Of a DNA stretch of 8,690 nucleotides, positions 1 to 5,868 are shown piece after piece (within the stretch, counting starts at the first letter, position 1; each line of letters begins with the position of its first letter). The translations under genes were made by a program, and so were the position numbers. Origin of the DNA: Candidatus Krumholzibacteriota bacterium (GTDB lineage Bacteria > Krumholzibacteriota > Krumholzibacteriia > Krumholzibacteriales > Krumholzibacteriaceae); assembly GCA_030613345.1 (NCBI GenBank), contig JAUWMD010000099.1, forward strand, positions 1-8,690, written 5' to 3'. The notes beneath the pieces were generated by a model, which worked only from the letters and a program-made list of their open reading frames with translations, was not told the origin of the DNA and ran no database searches.

Positions 1-111
1 CTGATGCTGGTGGCGCTCGGTGTGATCTCGATCTACCTCGCCTTCCAGGTCAAGCGCGCGGACAAGAGACAGAACTACGGCCTCGAGCTGCCCTCCGGGC
101 ATGGGCACTAG
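1..111 (+). CDS. C-terminal end of an integral membrane protein (5' truncated)
   Basis: Frame 1 is open from the first base to a TAG at 109-111 and gives 36 residues. The first 17 or so (LMLVALGVISIYLAFQV) are a hydrophobic segment typical of a last transmembrane helix. It is followed directly by a basic stretch (KRADKRQ), then a short polar tail ending HGH. By the positive-inside rule this tail would lie in the cytoplasm. A transporter or other polytopic inner-membrane protein is plausible, but the fragment is too short to name a family. The codon pattern (many G/C third positions) agrees with real coding sequence. A hairpin region follows the stop. Confidence 0.6.
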   Translation: MMLVALGVISIYLAFQVKRADKRQNYGLELPSGHGH

Positions 112-128
112 CGGCTGTCTGTACGTAA

Positions 129-152
129 AGGTCCGGGCACAGGCACGGACCT
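129..152. repeat. REP-like hairpin with a GTCCGTGCC-type arm
   Basis: AGGTCCG (129-135) and CGGACCT (146-152) form a perfect 7-bp inverted repeat around a 10-base loop (GGCACAGGCA). The right part, GGCACGGACCT (142-152), recurs in inverted orientation as AGGTCCGTGCC at 686-696. It resembles short dispersed extragenic palindromes in composition, but with two partial copies in the window this is only suggestive. Confidence 0.35.
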
Positions 153-169
153 GACATCGATCATAAAGA

Positions 170-197
170 AGAGCCGCCCCGACGCCGGGGCGGCTCT
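170..197 (-). terminator. Intrinsic terminator, best for the minus-strand gene at 227-607
   Basis: AGAGCCGCCCC (170-180) and GGGGCGGCTCT (187-197) form a perfect 11-bp GC-rich stem with a six-base loop. Read on the minus strand the stem is followed by TCTTTATG, a modest T-rich tail, 30 bp after the stop codon of the small secreted protein gene. On the plus strand it is followed by ATTCATTC, so it may also stop transcripts of the truncated membrane protein gene. It lies between two convergent genes, which suits a bidirectional terminator. Confidence 0.8.
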
Positions 198-226
198 ATT
201 CATTCAAGGAGTATGAATGTTCTGCG

Positions 227-607
227 TCACTTGACGCGGATCGTGGCGCAGAGGGAGAAGCTCTCGCCGTCCTTGTAGTATCCGGTAAGCGTGAGCTCAG
301 TTTTCGGCGGCACGACAATCGTCCTGATGTCGTCGGCCGCGAACTTCACGACAAGATTCCCTCTCAGATCGGGCTTCACAGAAACAGGCGCTATTGACAC
401 GTCGCCCACTCCGTAAAGTAAGAGCTCAACATCCCTGTCGACATCGCCGAACGGGACCTCGGTGTGGATAGTCAGATTCGAACCCTGGTAATCAACGACG
501 AACATCTTCGGTGAGATGAACATCGTCCCGTCTCCATATTTTCGTGCTGATACCGGGGCGACAAGGGTCAGTCCCAGGACGAGCACTATGATGCATTTCC
601 TCAGCAT
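227..607 (-). CDS. Small secreted protein with a single Ig-like/beta-sandwich domain (126 aa)
   Basis: The product begins with a clear Sec signal peptide: basic MLRK, a hydrophobic core to about residue 18, and cleavage likely after PVSA (residue 21). The mature protein of about 105 residues would be periplasmic or secreted. It reads as alternating beta-strands, with the segment LVVKFAADDI and the pattern LTLTGYYKDGESF...IRVK near the end. From memory, this resembles a C-terminal beta-sandwich module seen in many secreted multidomain proteins of candidate phyla and archaea (pattern LxVKFxxxxV...LTxTGxxxDGxxFxxxxxIRV). Here it stands alone. I do not recognise a named family and cannot assign a function. 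The ATG at 605-607 is supported by GGAGGAA (616-622) eight bases upstream. It has its own terminator downstream and no gene on its strand close upstream, so it is probably monocistronic. Confidence 0.85.
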   Translation of the reverse strand: MLRKCIIVLVLGLTLVAPVSARKYGDGTMFISPKMFVVDYQGSNLTIHTEVPFGDVDRDVELLLYGVGDVSIAPVSVKPDLRGNLVVKFAADDIRTIVVPPKTELTLTGYYKDGESFSLCATIRVK

Positions 608-650
608 ATCTATGCTTCCTCCATCGGTTTTGAAGTTTCAACTCTGGCTG

Positions 651-670
651 CTGATGGGTCACCCATTCAG
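651..670. promoter_or_regulatory. Palindrome upstream of the small secreted protein gene, possible operator
   Basis: ATGGGT-C-ACCCAT (654-666) is a perfect 13-base palindrome. With one bulged T the symmetry extends to CTGA...TCAG (651-670). It lies about 45 bases upstream of the ATG at 607 on the minus strand, where a promoter or operator would sit. I could not find a convincing -35/-10 pair around it, so its role is inferred from symmetry and position only. Confidence 0.3.
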
Positions 671-841
671 GGCTTTATAAAGGCAAGGTCCGTGCCCCGG
701 GGTGGGGAACGGTTCAACGCGTTGTACAGCAAAGGATTGTGGACGGCATGCCATCCGGGGATTAATGGGGATGTGTACCAGGCGGTACAATTACGGCGAT
801 ACGACTGCTCCGCCAGGTTCACATGGAACAGGCTAACATCA

Positions 842-865
842 ATAACGGTAATCTCTTACCATTAT
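842..865 (-). terminator. Possible weak terminator after the EF-like gene
   Basis: On the minus strand ATAATGGTAA-GAGA-TTACCGTTAT folds into a 10-bp stem closed by a GNRA tetraloop. The single non-Watson-Crick position is a G-U pair on the minus strand but a C-A mismatch on the plus strand, so the structure favours minus-strand RNA. It lies about 62 bp after the stop codon at 928. The following TGATGTTAG is only weakly T-rich and the stem is AT-rich, so it may instead be a 3' stability hairpin. Confidence 0.35.
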
Positions 866-927
866 GAGGAATTCTGCGTCAGGTTGCTGTACTCTGGATG
901 CCTGTCAGACTCGATGCGCCCCGGCCG

Positions 928-1188
928 TCAGTCCTCCACTACCTTGTAGACGTGGTCGTGGGTCCTGACCCTGTCTTTCACCTTGATGCCGACGTCCGAG
1001 CCGACCGGCGCCTCCTCGACCGACTTGTGATCGACCTGCATCGAGGTGATCTTCTCCGTGAAATCGGTCGTGTGCCCCTTGAAGTGCAGAGTGTCGCCTA
1101 CCTTGATCCCCTCGGCGGTCACCTCGATCGCGACAACGTCGATATGGGCGAAGTAATCCTCTACCCTGCCTATCTCGATCTCCGACAT
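928..1188 (-). CDS. Stand-alone EF-Tu domain 2-like beta-barrel protein (86 aa)
   Basis: The product matches the pattern of the second (beta-barrel) domain of translational GTPases: VGDTLHFKGHTTDFTEKITSMQVDH at about residues 30-54, then EAPVGSDVGIKVKDRVRTHDHVYKV at about 59-83. There is no GTP-binding domain (no P-loop), signal peptide or membrane segment, so it is a small cytoplasmic protein. Such short domain-2-only proteins are usually annotated 'translation elongation factor-like', and similar barrels occur at the C-terminus of U32 peptidases. Their exact role is not established to my knowledge. The chosen ATG (1186-1188) follows GAGGAGGT (1193-1200) by four bases. An in-frame ATG seven codons upstream has no ribosome-binding site and is rejected. 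The gene lies 74 bp downstream of the porin gene on the same strand and may be cotranscribed with it. Confidence 0.88.
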   Translation of the reverse strand: MSEIEIGRVEDYFAHIDVVAIEVTAEGIKVGDTLHFKGHTTDFTEKITSMQVDHKSVEEAPVGSDVGIKVKDRVRTHDHVYKVVED

Positions 1189-1262
1189 GACAACCTCCTC
1201 GCCAGTCATGATAATTATGATTCGCCCACAGGTGGAGTCGCCTGTAGAATAACACAGCCCGT

Positions 1263-2693
1263 CTAATATTTGAAGTATATCTCCCAGCGCAGAAAGTGGG
1301 AATAGTCGCTGTCGTCGGCGTAGTAGTCGCCGGGCATCAGTGCTTCCCACAGGAAATGACCGCTGAGATACTCCGTCCAGTTCCACTTCAGCCTGATCGT
1401 CGAGAGCATGCCGCGGAAATTTCCGTCGCCGAAGACGGGTTCCTCCGGATCGGGCGCCTCCTCGAACGCCCACATCCAGTATAGCTTCCCGTCGATCTGG
1501 ATTCGCGGGTTGACGGTCCAGGCGAGATTGAGCCATCCCGCGCCTATGTTCTCCCAGTAGGCAACGCCCCGCTCGTTGACGAGTGTATAGATGTAAAGCT
1601 CGCTCCATTTGGGCCAGCGTGAATAGACCGGGTTCCACCCCTCGTAGTCCTCGGTCTCCGGCTTGTCGCCCGAGAGGGCAAAGCCACCGAGGCCGATGTC
1701 CAGGGGGAGAACATCCCTCGGCACATCGTAGATCCCCCAGAGGTATCCGCCCCACGCGATTCTGCTTGCCTCTCCGCGGTCGCCGATCTGCGAGGCCCAT
1801 TCAAGACCGAAATCGAACGCGTCCCATGACCGGCCCGTCGCCCTCGCCCCTAACGTATGGATGTTGCTCTCGGGGAAGACGCCGTCGGGGTCATCCTCGT
1901 TCTTGTAGAAATAGTACGCTTCGAGCTTCTTGCCGCCGATCGATTCGTCGGTGTAGTAGAGGCCGGCGCCGGTCTCGTCCCACTCGATCAGGTAACGGTC
2001 CTTGCTGTTGATCACGGGCAGGTACTCGTCCTTCTCGGGATTCGATATGAAATGGATGTCGAGACTGCGCTTCCCCCAGTCGCCCTGGAGCAGCACCGCG
2101 TTGAAGTACGCCGTCCTCGATCCGTCGAGCGGGCCGCCGTCCCAGCAGATCAGCCCCTCGCCGTAGAAGAGGTTCTGCCGGCCGACGATGAATCCGTACG
2201 GGGTGTAGTTCAGCGACTTGCCCTGTATGTAGAGGCTCTCGAATATTATCTCGTTCCAGGTGAAACCCGCACCACCCGGACCGTCCTGCGGCTTGAGCCA
2301 CCGCCGGTGCTCGTTGGTGAGCATCGCGTGGACCTTCCACCACTCGTTCGGGTTATATGCCCCCCAGAGCTGCGATCTGAACCTGAAGGCATGCAAGTCG
2401 TCGAAGTTGTCGTCGGTAAGGTCGAACGGATTGACGATATATGTCTCCCTCATGCGGAAACGAAATCCCCAGTCCCAGGGAGAGATCTTCTCCTCCGGTG
2501 CGGGAGCGGAAAACGCTTCGGCCGCCTCAGGCGTGAGCACCGATGCCGTATCGTTATCCGCCTGTAAGAGGCCTGTCTCTCTCCCCACCCCGGCATATAC
2601 CGCGCCTGCCGATATAGCGATGAGGATGACGAAGATCATTGAAAGGCGCCACGGCACCTTTGGCGATTCCGTGTTCGATATCGGATAGTACAT
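1263..2693 (-). CDS. Alginate-export (AlgE-like) family outer-membrane porin
   Basis: This 476-residue protein should be an outer-membrane beta-barrel channel. It has a signal peptide with a long N-region, a hydrophobic core (MIFVILIAISAGAV, about residues 19-32) and a likely cleavage after VYA (34). The mature part consists of amphipathic strands rich in W, Y and F and ends in WEIYFKY, with a terminal aromatic residue as expected for recognition by the BAM complex. The stretch GFIVGRQNLFYGEGL (about 167-181) followed by DGSRTAYFNAVLLQGDW (about 190-206) is the kind of core seen in the alginate export family (Pfam Alginate_exp), whose length is similar. The substrate cannot be read from sequence and alginate itself is not implied. 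Two adjacent ATGs exist (2694-2696 and 2691-2693). AAGGAG at 2698-2703 is one base from the first and four from the second, so I chose the second. The gene is divergent from the protease gene. Confidence 0.8.
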   Translation of the reverse strand: MYYPISNTESPKVPWRLSMIFVILIAISAGAVYAGVGRETGLLQADNDTASVLTPEAAEAFSAPAPEEKISPWDWGFRFRMRETYIVNPFDLTDDNFDDLHAFRFRSQLWGAYNPNEWWKVHAMLTNEHRRWLKPQDGPGGAGFTWNEIIFESLYIQGKSLNYTPYGFIVGRQNLFYGEGLICWDGGPLDGSRTAYFNAVLLQGDWGKRSLDIHFISNPEKDEYLPVINSKDRYLIEWDETGAGLYYTDESIGGKKLEAYYFYKNEDDPDGVFPESNIHTLGARATGRSWDAFDFGLEWASQIGDRGEASRIAWGGYLWGIYDVPRDVLPLDIGLGGFALSGDKPETEDYEGWNPVYSRWPKWSELYIYTLVNERGVAYWENIGAGWLNLAWTVNPRIQIDGKLYWMWAFEEAPDPEEPVFGDGNFRGMLSTIRLKWNWTEYLSGHFLWEALMPGDYYADDSDYSHFLRWEIYFKY

Positions 2694-2742
2694 CATTCTC
2701 CTTCCGGGACAGGGGTATTGCCGTAATCCCTTTTACAGCCGG

Positions 2743-2776
2743 ACTATAACGGAAAATCGTTTTCCCCCGCTATAAA
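2743..2776. promoter_or_regulatory. Divergent promoter region with a central inverted repeat
   Basis: The 219-bp spacer between the divergent porin and protease genes contains GGAAAA-TCG-TTTTCC (2751-2765), a perfect 6-bp inverted repeat. It is flanked by outward-facing -10-like hexamers: TATAGT on the minus strand (2743-2748) towards the porin and TATAAA on the plus strand (2771-2776) towards the protease. Neither has a recognisable -35 at 16-18 bp, which would fit activator-dependent promoters or an alternative sigma factor. The protease transcript would then have a leader of about 130 bases. The symmetry is seen directly. The promoter assignment is inference. Confidence 0.3.
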
Positions 2777-2900
2777 ATTGTATTATTTTGAATATAGCGG
2801 ACCGCTGAACGTTACGGTGGCGGTTGCCCCGCCTCAGGTCTACGACGCACTTCGGATTCGCACCCCCCGCCTGTCCCGCACGTACAAGACACCGCACCGG

Positions 2901-2906
2901 AAGGAG
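2901..2906 (+). promoter_or_regulatory. Ribosome-binding site that fixes the GTG start of the protease
   Basis: AAGGAG is followed by six bases and then GTG at 2913. The upstream open frame continues back to a TTG at 2778, but those 45 extra residues are polar, would bury the signal peptide, and have no ribosome-binding site. Confidence 0.85.
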
Positions 2907-2912
2907 CGCGCT

Positions 2913-5414
2913 GTGAGAAGGAACACCCCTGTACTTTTTCTGCTTACATTGATCATCATTGTCCTCGGGTCGGCACCATCGATCGATTCCGGGGAAACTC
3001 CGCCGGAAAACGCGGCGGCAGCGGCAGCGCACGGCAAGATGAACACACAGATGCGTTTCCAGCGCGACATGCGCGCCGCTCCGATGAAGACGGCCGATCC
3101 ACGGCGCGCCATGCTCGGAGCCGCGGGCGGCGACAAGGCCGTAGCGACGGTCAAGTTCGACCATGTACTCAGCGGAACGGAAGTCGCCGAACTCGAATCG
3201 CGCGGCATCGAGTTCTACCGCGTGGACGGACAGATAGCCCGGACAAGAGCGATATATCCGGTAATAATCCCCTGGAGCGAGATCGACGGGCTCGGCGCCC
3301 GCCGGGAAGTCCTGAGGCTCGAGTCGACCTGGAAGCCTGCCGTTTACCCGGCGCTCGACGTCAGCGTCCCGGAGATCGAGGCAGACTCCGCCTGGACTTA
3401 CGACGATCCTCTCGGATTCCCCCTCACAGGCAGGGGTATGCGCGTTGCCGATTTCGACACGGGCATAGACGTCTTCCCCCCGTCGTTCTTCTACGCCGAC
3501 GGCGACACGTTCAACTGGATCGATCTGAACGAGAACGGCGTGTTCGACCCGAGCTACGATTCCGTCGACCTCAACCACAACGGCGAATTCGATTCAGACG
3601 AGATCCTGAGGCTGCGCGACGGCCACATCATGGACTACGCCGGCGTATGGGGCAGCAGCCCTCCGGCGAACAACGACAACGAATACCAGACATACTGGGA
3701 CTGGATATACGCCGACCAGAATAATAACAGTAACAGGGATTTCGGGCCCGCGGCGGGATTCACCGAGAGTTCTCCCGCGTTCGGGGAGCCGACCTTCGTC
3801 GCACTGGACGATGACGGGGACGGCGAGCTCGACGTCGGCGAGAGACTCGTCCAGCTCGGAAGCTCGAAGATCTATGCGACGATGAACGACGGCTCGGTCG
3901 AGAGGATGCGCGGCACAGACCTGATCCTCTCCGACGACGACTCCAACGGGCACGGCACGGCCGTGATGGGCATCGTCGCCGGCGGAACGCGCGGATACCA
4001 CAGGTTCTGCGGCATCGCCCCCGACGCGGAGCTTCTCGCCGGCTATTTCTTCTCCGGCGTGCCTGTTTCCTACCTCGTCCCGTGGGCGCGCTCGCGCGAC
4101 GCCGACGTGATGCTCTACGAGTTCGGCGGATTCGTATGGGAGTTCCTCGACGGCTCGACCCTCGACGAGGAAGTCATCTCGATCGAGAACGAGACGATCA
4201 TACAGATAACTCCCTCGGGCAACCTCGGCCGGGGCGGCAAGCACGCGATAACGGATATCCCCTCACTCGGCGGCCGCACGCTGATCATCACCGTGCCTAC
4301 GTACCTCGGCAACAGCATCTCGTTCCTCTACGGCTCGACCCTGTGGCTCGGCAGCCTCTCCGACCTGACCTTCAGGCTGCGCACTCCCCTCGGGACACAG
4401 ACAGAGCTTGTCGGCGGATGGCAGCTCATCGATAACTACTACGTGTGGACCGATTTCGACACGAGTGTCCGAGGCACGAACAAGATGGACCTGTACGTAG
4501 ACCACAACGCTAACCTCGACGCGATGGGCGTTTGGGAACTGAACGTAATGAACTGGTCGGTCGCGAGCGTAGAGATCATCAGCAACATCGCCGACGATCT
4601 CTCCTCGTGGGCGGACGGTGCCGAGTTCTCCAATTACAACTCGAACGACCGCAACGTCACGTGGCCGGCCACATGCGACAGCGCCTTCTGCAACGGGGCG
4701 TACTCGACCCGCGGGTTCGAGGGTTACGGCGGGGTCGGCGGCGGATCGATCCCGGCAGGCGAGATCAGCGCCTTCAGCGGACGCGGCGAGAGGATCGACG
4801 GGAAGCACCTGCTCGATATCGCTTCACCGGGCAACTACGACGTCTACTCGACCATGTCTCACACGACGAGCAGCGGATACCCGAACGGCTCCTACCGGCA
4901 GTTCAGCGGGACGAGCGCGGCGGGCCCGCACGTGGCCGCCGCTGCGGCGCTCGTGCAGCAGGCATGGCCGACTGCGACGATGCCGGAGACAGAGCTGCTG
5001 CTCGCCTCGCATGCTCTCGAGGACGGATTCACCGGGCCGGTCTATAACAACACCTGGGGTTACGGGAAGCTCCGCATCCTCGGCGCCATCGGCGTCGCCA
5101 CCGGAGTGGAGGATATGGCCGACGGCAGGCTCCCACCGAGGCTTCTGCTGGACCAGAACTACCCGAACCCGTTCAATCCGGTGACGTGGATCCCGTTTTA
5201 CCTGCCGGGAAACGGTCACACCACGATCAGGATATACGACGTCAGGGGAACACTGGTCAGGACGCTCCGCGAGAAGTGGATGAGCGAGGGCGCGCACAGC
5301 GTGACATGGGACGGCCGGGTCGGGACGGGACAGGCCGCCGTATCGGGCATCTACTTCTGCGTTCTCGAGCAGGATGGCGAGAAGCAGACGAGAAAAATGG
5401 TTCTTCTACGCTAG
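2913..5414 (+). CDS. Secreted subtilisin-like (S8) serine protease with C-terminal type A sorting domain
   Basis: The 833-aa product starts at GTG 2913, set by AAGGAG six bases upstream, and opens with a signal peptide (RRNTPVLFLLTLIIIVLGSAPS). Residues about 27-150 look like an inhibitory propeptide. The S8 catalytic domain has all expected residues: Asp182 in DFDTGID, His347 in NGHGTAV, oxyanion Asn437 in PSGNLG and Ser668 in SGTSAAGPHVA. The block before the serine (ISAFSGRG...DIASPG) is also typical. It should cut proteins outside the cell or at the surface. The catalytic residues are unusually far apart. Between Asp and His are Asp/Asn-rich EF-hand-like loops (DLNENGVFD from 204, DLNHNGEFDSDE 219-230, DQNNNSNRD 268-276, DDDGDGELDVGE 299-310), probably calcium sites. 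Between Asn and Ser is an extra beta-rich segment. Residues about 745-833, with YPNPFNP from 750 and ending RKMVLLR, are a type A sorting/FlgD-like Ig domain implying export by a type IX-like system or surface anchoring. The gene appears monocistronic. Confidence 0.93.
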   Translation: MRRNTPVLFLLTLIIIVLGSAPSIDSGETPPENAAAAAAHGKMNTQMRFQRDMRAAPMKTADPRRAMLGAAGGDKAVATVKFDHVLSGTEVAELESRGIEFYRVDGQIARTRAIYPVIIPWSEIDGLGARREVLRLESTWKPAVYPALDVSVPEIEADSAWTYDDPLGFPLTGRGMRVADFDTGIDVFPPSFFYADGDTFNWIDLNENGVFDPSYDSVDLNHNGEFDSDEILRLRDGHIMDYAGVWGSSPPANNDNEYQTYWDWIYADQNNNSNRDFGPAAGFTESSPAFGEPTFVALDDDGDGELDVGERLVQLGSSKIYATMNDGSVERMRGTDLILSDDDSNGHGTAVMGIVAGGTRGYHRFCGIAPDAELLAGYFFSGVPVSYLVPWARSRDADVMLYEFGGFVWEFLDGSTLDEEVISIENETIIQITPSGNLGRGGKHAITDIPSLGGRTLIITVPTYLGNSISFLYGSTLWLGSLSDLTFRLRTPLGTQTELVGGWQLIDNYYVWTDFDTSVRGTNKMDLYVDHNANLDAMGVWELNVMNWSVASVEIISNIADDLSSWADGAEFSNYNSNDRNVTWPATCDSAFCNGAYSTRGFEGYGGVGGGSIPAGEISAFSGRGERIDGKHLLDIASPGNYDVYSTMSHTTSSGYPNGSYRQFSGTSAAGPHVAAAAALVQQAWPTATMPETELLLASHALEDGFTGPVYNNTWGYGKLRILGAIGVATGVEDMADGRLPPRLLLDQNYPNPFNPVTWIPFYLPGNGHTTIRIYDVRGTLVRTLREKWMSEGAHSVTWDGRVGTGQAAVSGIYFCVLEQDGEKQTRKMVLLR

Positions 5415-5510
5415 GTGACTGGATATATCATCCTGTCGCCGTGGCAGTTACAACGTTTTATCAGATAATAGGTATTATAGCCCAAATCGAAGGAGAGCCT
5501 TTAAAAATTA

Positions 5511-5539
5511 TTGAGCGGCGGAGAGGCCGGTAATATAAT
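5511..5539 (+). promoter_or_regulatory. Strong sigma70-type promoter of the intergenic RNA
   Basis: TTGAGC (5511-5516) and a perfect TATAAT (5534-5539) are separated by exactly 17 bp. This is the best promoter match in the window. Initiation about seven bases after the -10 would fall near G5546, just before a structured segment. No open reading frame on this strand follows that could be its target, which points to a non-coding transcript. Confidence 0.7.
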
Positions 5540-5545
5540 TCAGTT

Positions 5546-5637
5546 GTAACAGAAATCCCTAGAGGCGAAGGCTGGGACCTTCGGGGTAACCTCAAGGGAT
5601 AGGGGAGGTGTGAGCAGGACACGCCTCCCCGTTTATT
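5546..5637 (+). ncRNA. Candidate small structured RNA with its own promoter and terminator (about 92 nt)
   Basis: The predicted transcript runs from about 5546 to the T-rich end near 5637. Its first domain is a nested stem. P1 is ATCCCT (5555-5560) with AGGGAT (5595-5600). A 1x1 A/A internal loop follows. P2 is GAGG (5562-5565) with CCTC (5590-5593). P3 is CGAAGG (5566-5571) with CCTTCG (5578-5583), capped by CTGGGA. A six-base bulge, GGGTAA (5584-5589), sits on the 3' side between P3 and P2. One base later the terminator stem begins. AGGGG at 5601-5605 could compete with AGGGAT for the 5' arm of P1, so a switch between structures is conceivable. I do not recognise tmRNA, SRP RNA, 6S RNA, RNase P or a common riboswitch core in it. 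It lies between convergent genes with no coding gene downstream on its strand, so a trans-acting RNA is more likely than a leader. Ends and function are inferred. Confidence 0.55.
5602..5637 (+). terminator. Intrinsic terminator of the small RNA
   Basis: GGGGAGGTGTG (5602-5612) pairs with CACGCCTCCCC (5620-5630) over 11 bp with one G-U pair and a seven-base loop (AGCAGGA). GTTTATT follows. It would end the small RNA and also any read-through from the protease gene 190 bp upstream. Confidence 0.75.
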
Positions 5638-5868
5638 GTCATACCGGCCGTTCGCGTCTTCCGGGACAAAAAGGATTTGTTGTTAATATCGTAGAGTAGG
5701 AGTCAGGCGCCGTGGCTATCTGTTCTACGGAAAATCTGCTTCTCTTCATCGATGGGTCCTCCTGGCTTCTAGGTGAGGCCACTGGTTGGACCCGTAAGAC
5801 TAGCATAAATGCGAGTAGGGGCGGTCCAAGAATCGGGGATCAGAGCCGTTGCCACCTATGTGCTACCT
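5638..5868. other. Remainder of the convergent spacer, with one hairpin
   Basis: No convincing gene is present. GGGTCC (5754-5759) and GGACCC (5788-5793) form a perfect 6-bp inverted repeat that encloses TGGC/GCCA. It could be a terminator-like structure for the minus-strand repeat-protein gene ending at 5869, but it lies 75 bp past that stop and has no T-run on either side. A 60-codon plus-strand frame from GTG 5712 has an AGGAG nine bases upstream but no recognisable product and overlaps the repeat-protein gene. Confidence 0.4.

Larger units (their letters stand above)
608..927. other. Non-coding spacer rich in inverted repeats
   Basis: No credible gene lies here. Besides the palindrome at 651-670 and the hairpin at 842-865, it holds three more inverted repeats. 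They are CAACGCGTTG (715-724), the near-palindrome GGACGGCATGCCATCC (741-756, one C/A mismatch that becomes a G-U pair in minus-strand RNA) and TGTACC-AGGC-GGTACA (774-789, perfect 6-bp arms). The right part is the 3' flank of the EF-like gene. The left part is the promoter region of the small secreted protein gene. An 85-codon plus-strand frame (692-949) has no good ribosome-binding site and no recognisable product. Confidence 0.5.

Noticed and set aside
692..949. 85-codon plus-strand open frame
   Set aside because: It has no proper ribosome-binding site, an implausible amino-acid composition, runs into the 3' end of the EF-like gene on the other strand, and crosses several hairpins.
928..1800. 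Long 290-codon minus frame that includes the EF-like protein
   Set aside because: Only its last 86 codons are real. The upstream part is a shadow of the porin gene in another frame, rich in Arg and Gly, and the ribosome-binding site lies at 1193-1200.
2778..2912. N-terminal extension of the protease from TTG 2778
   Set aside because: It has no ribosome-binding site. The GTG at 2913 has a strong one and places the signal peptide at the N-terminus.
5415..5478. Weak inverted repeats after the protease stop (GTGACT/AGTTAC; ATAATA-GG-TATTAT) as a terminator
   Set aside because: The stems are short, AT-rich or interrupted and have no clear T-run. The strong terminator at 5602-5637 serves this strand better.
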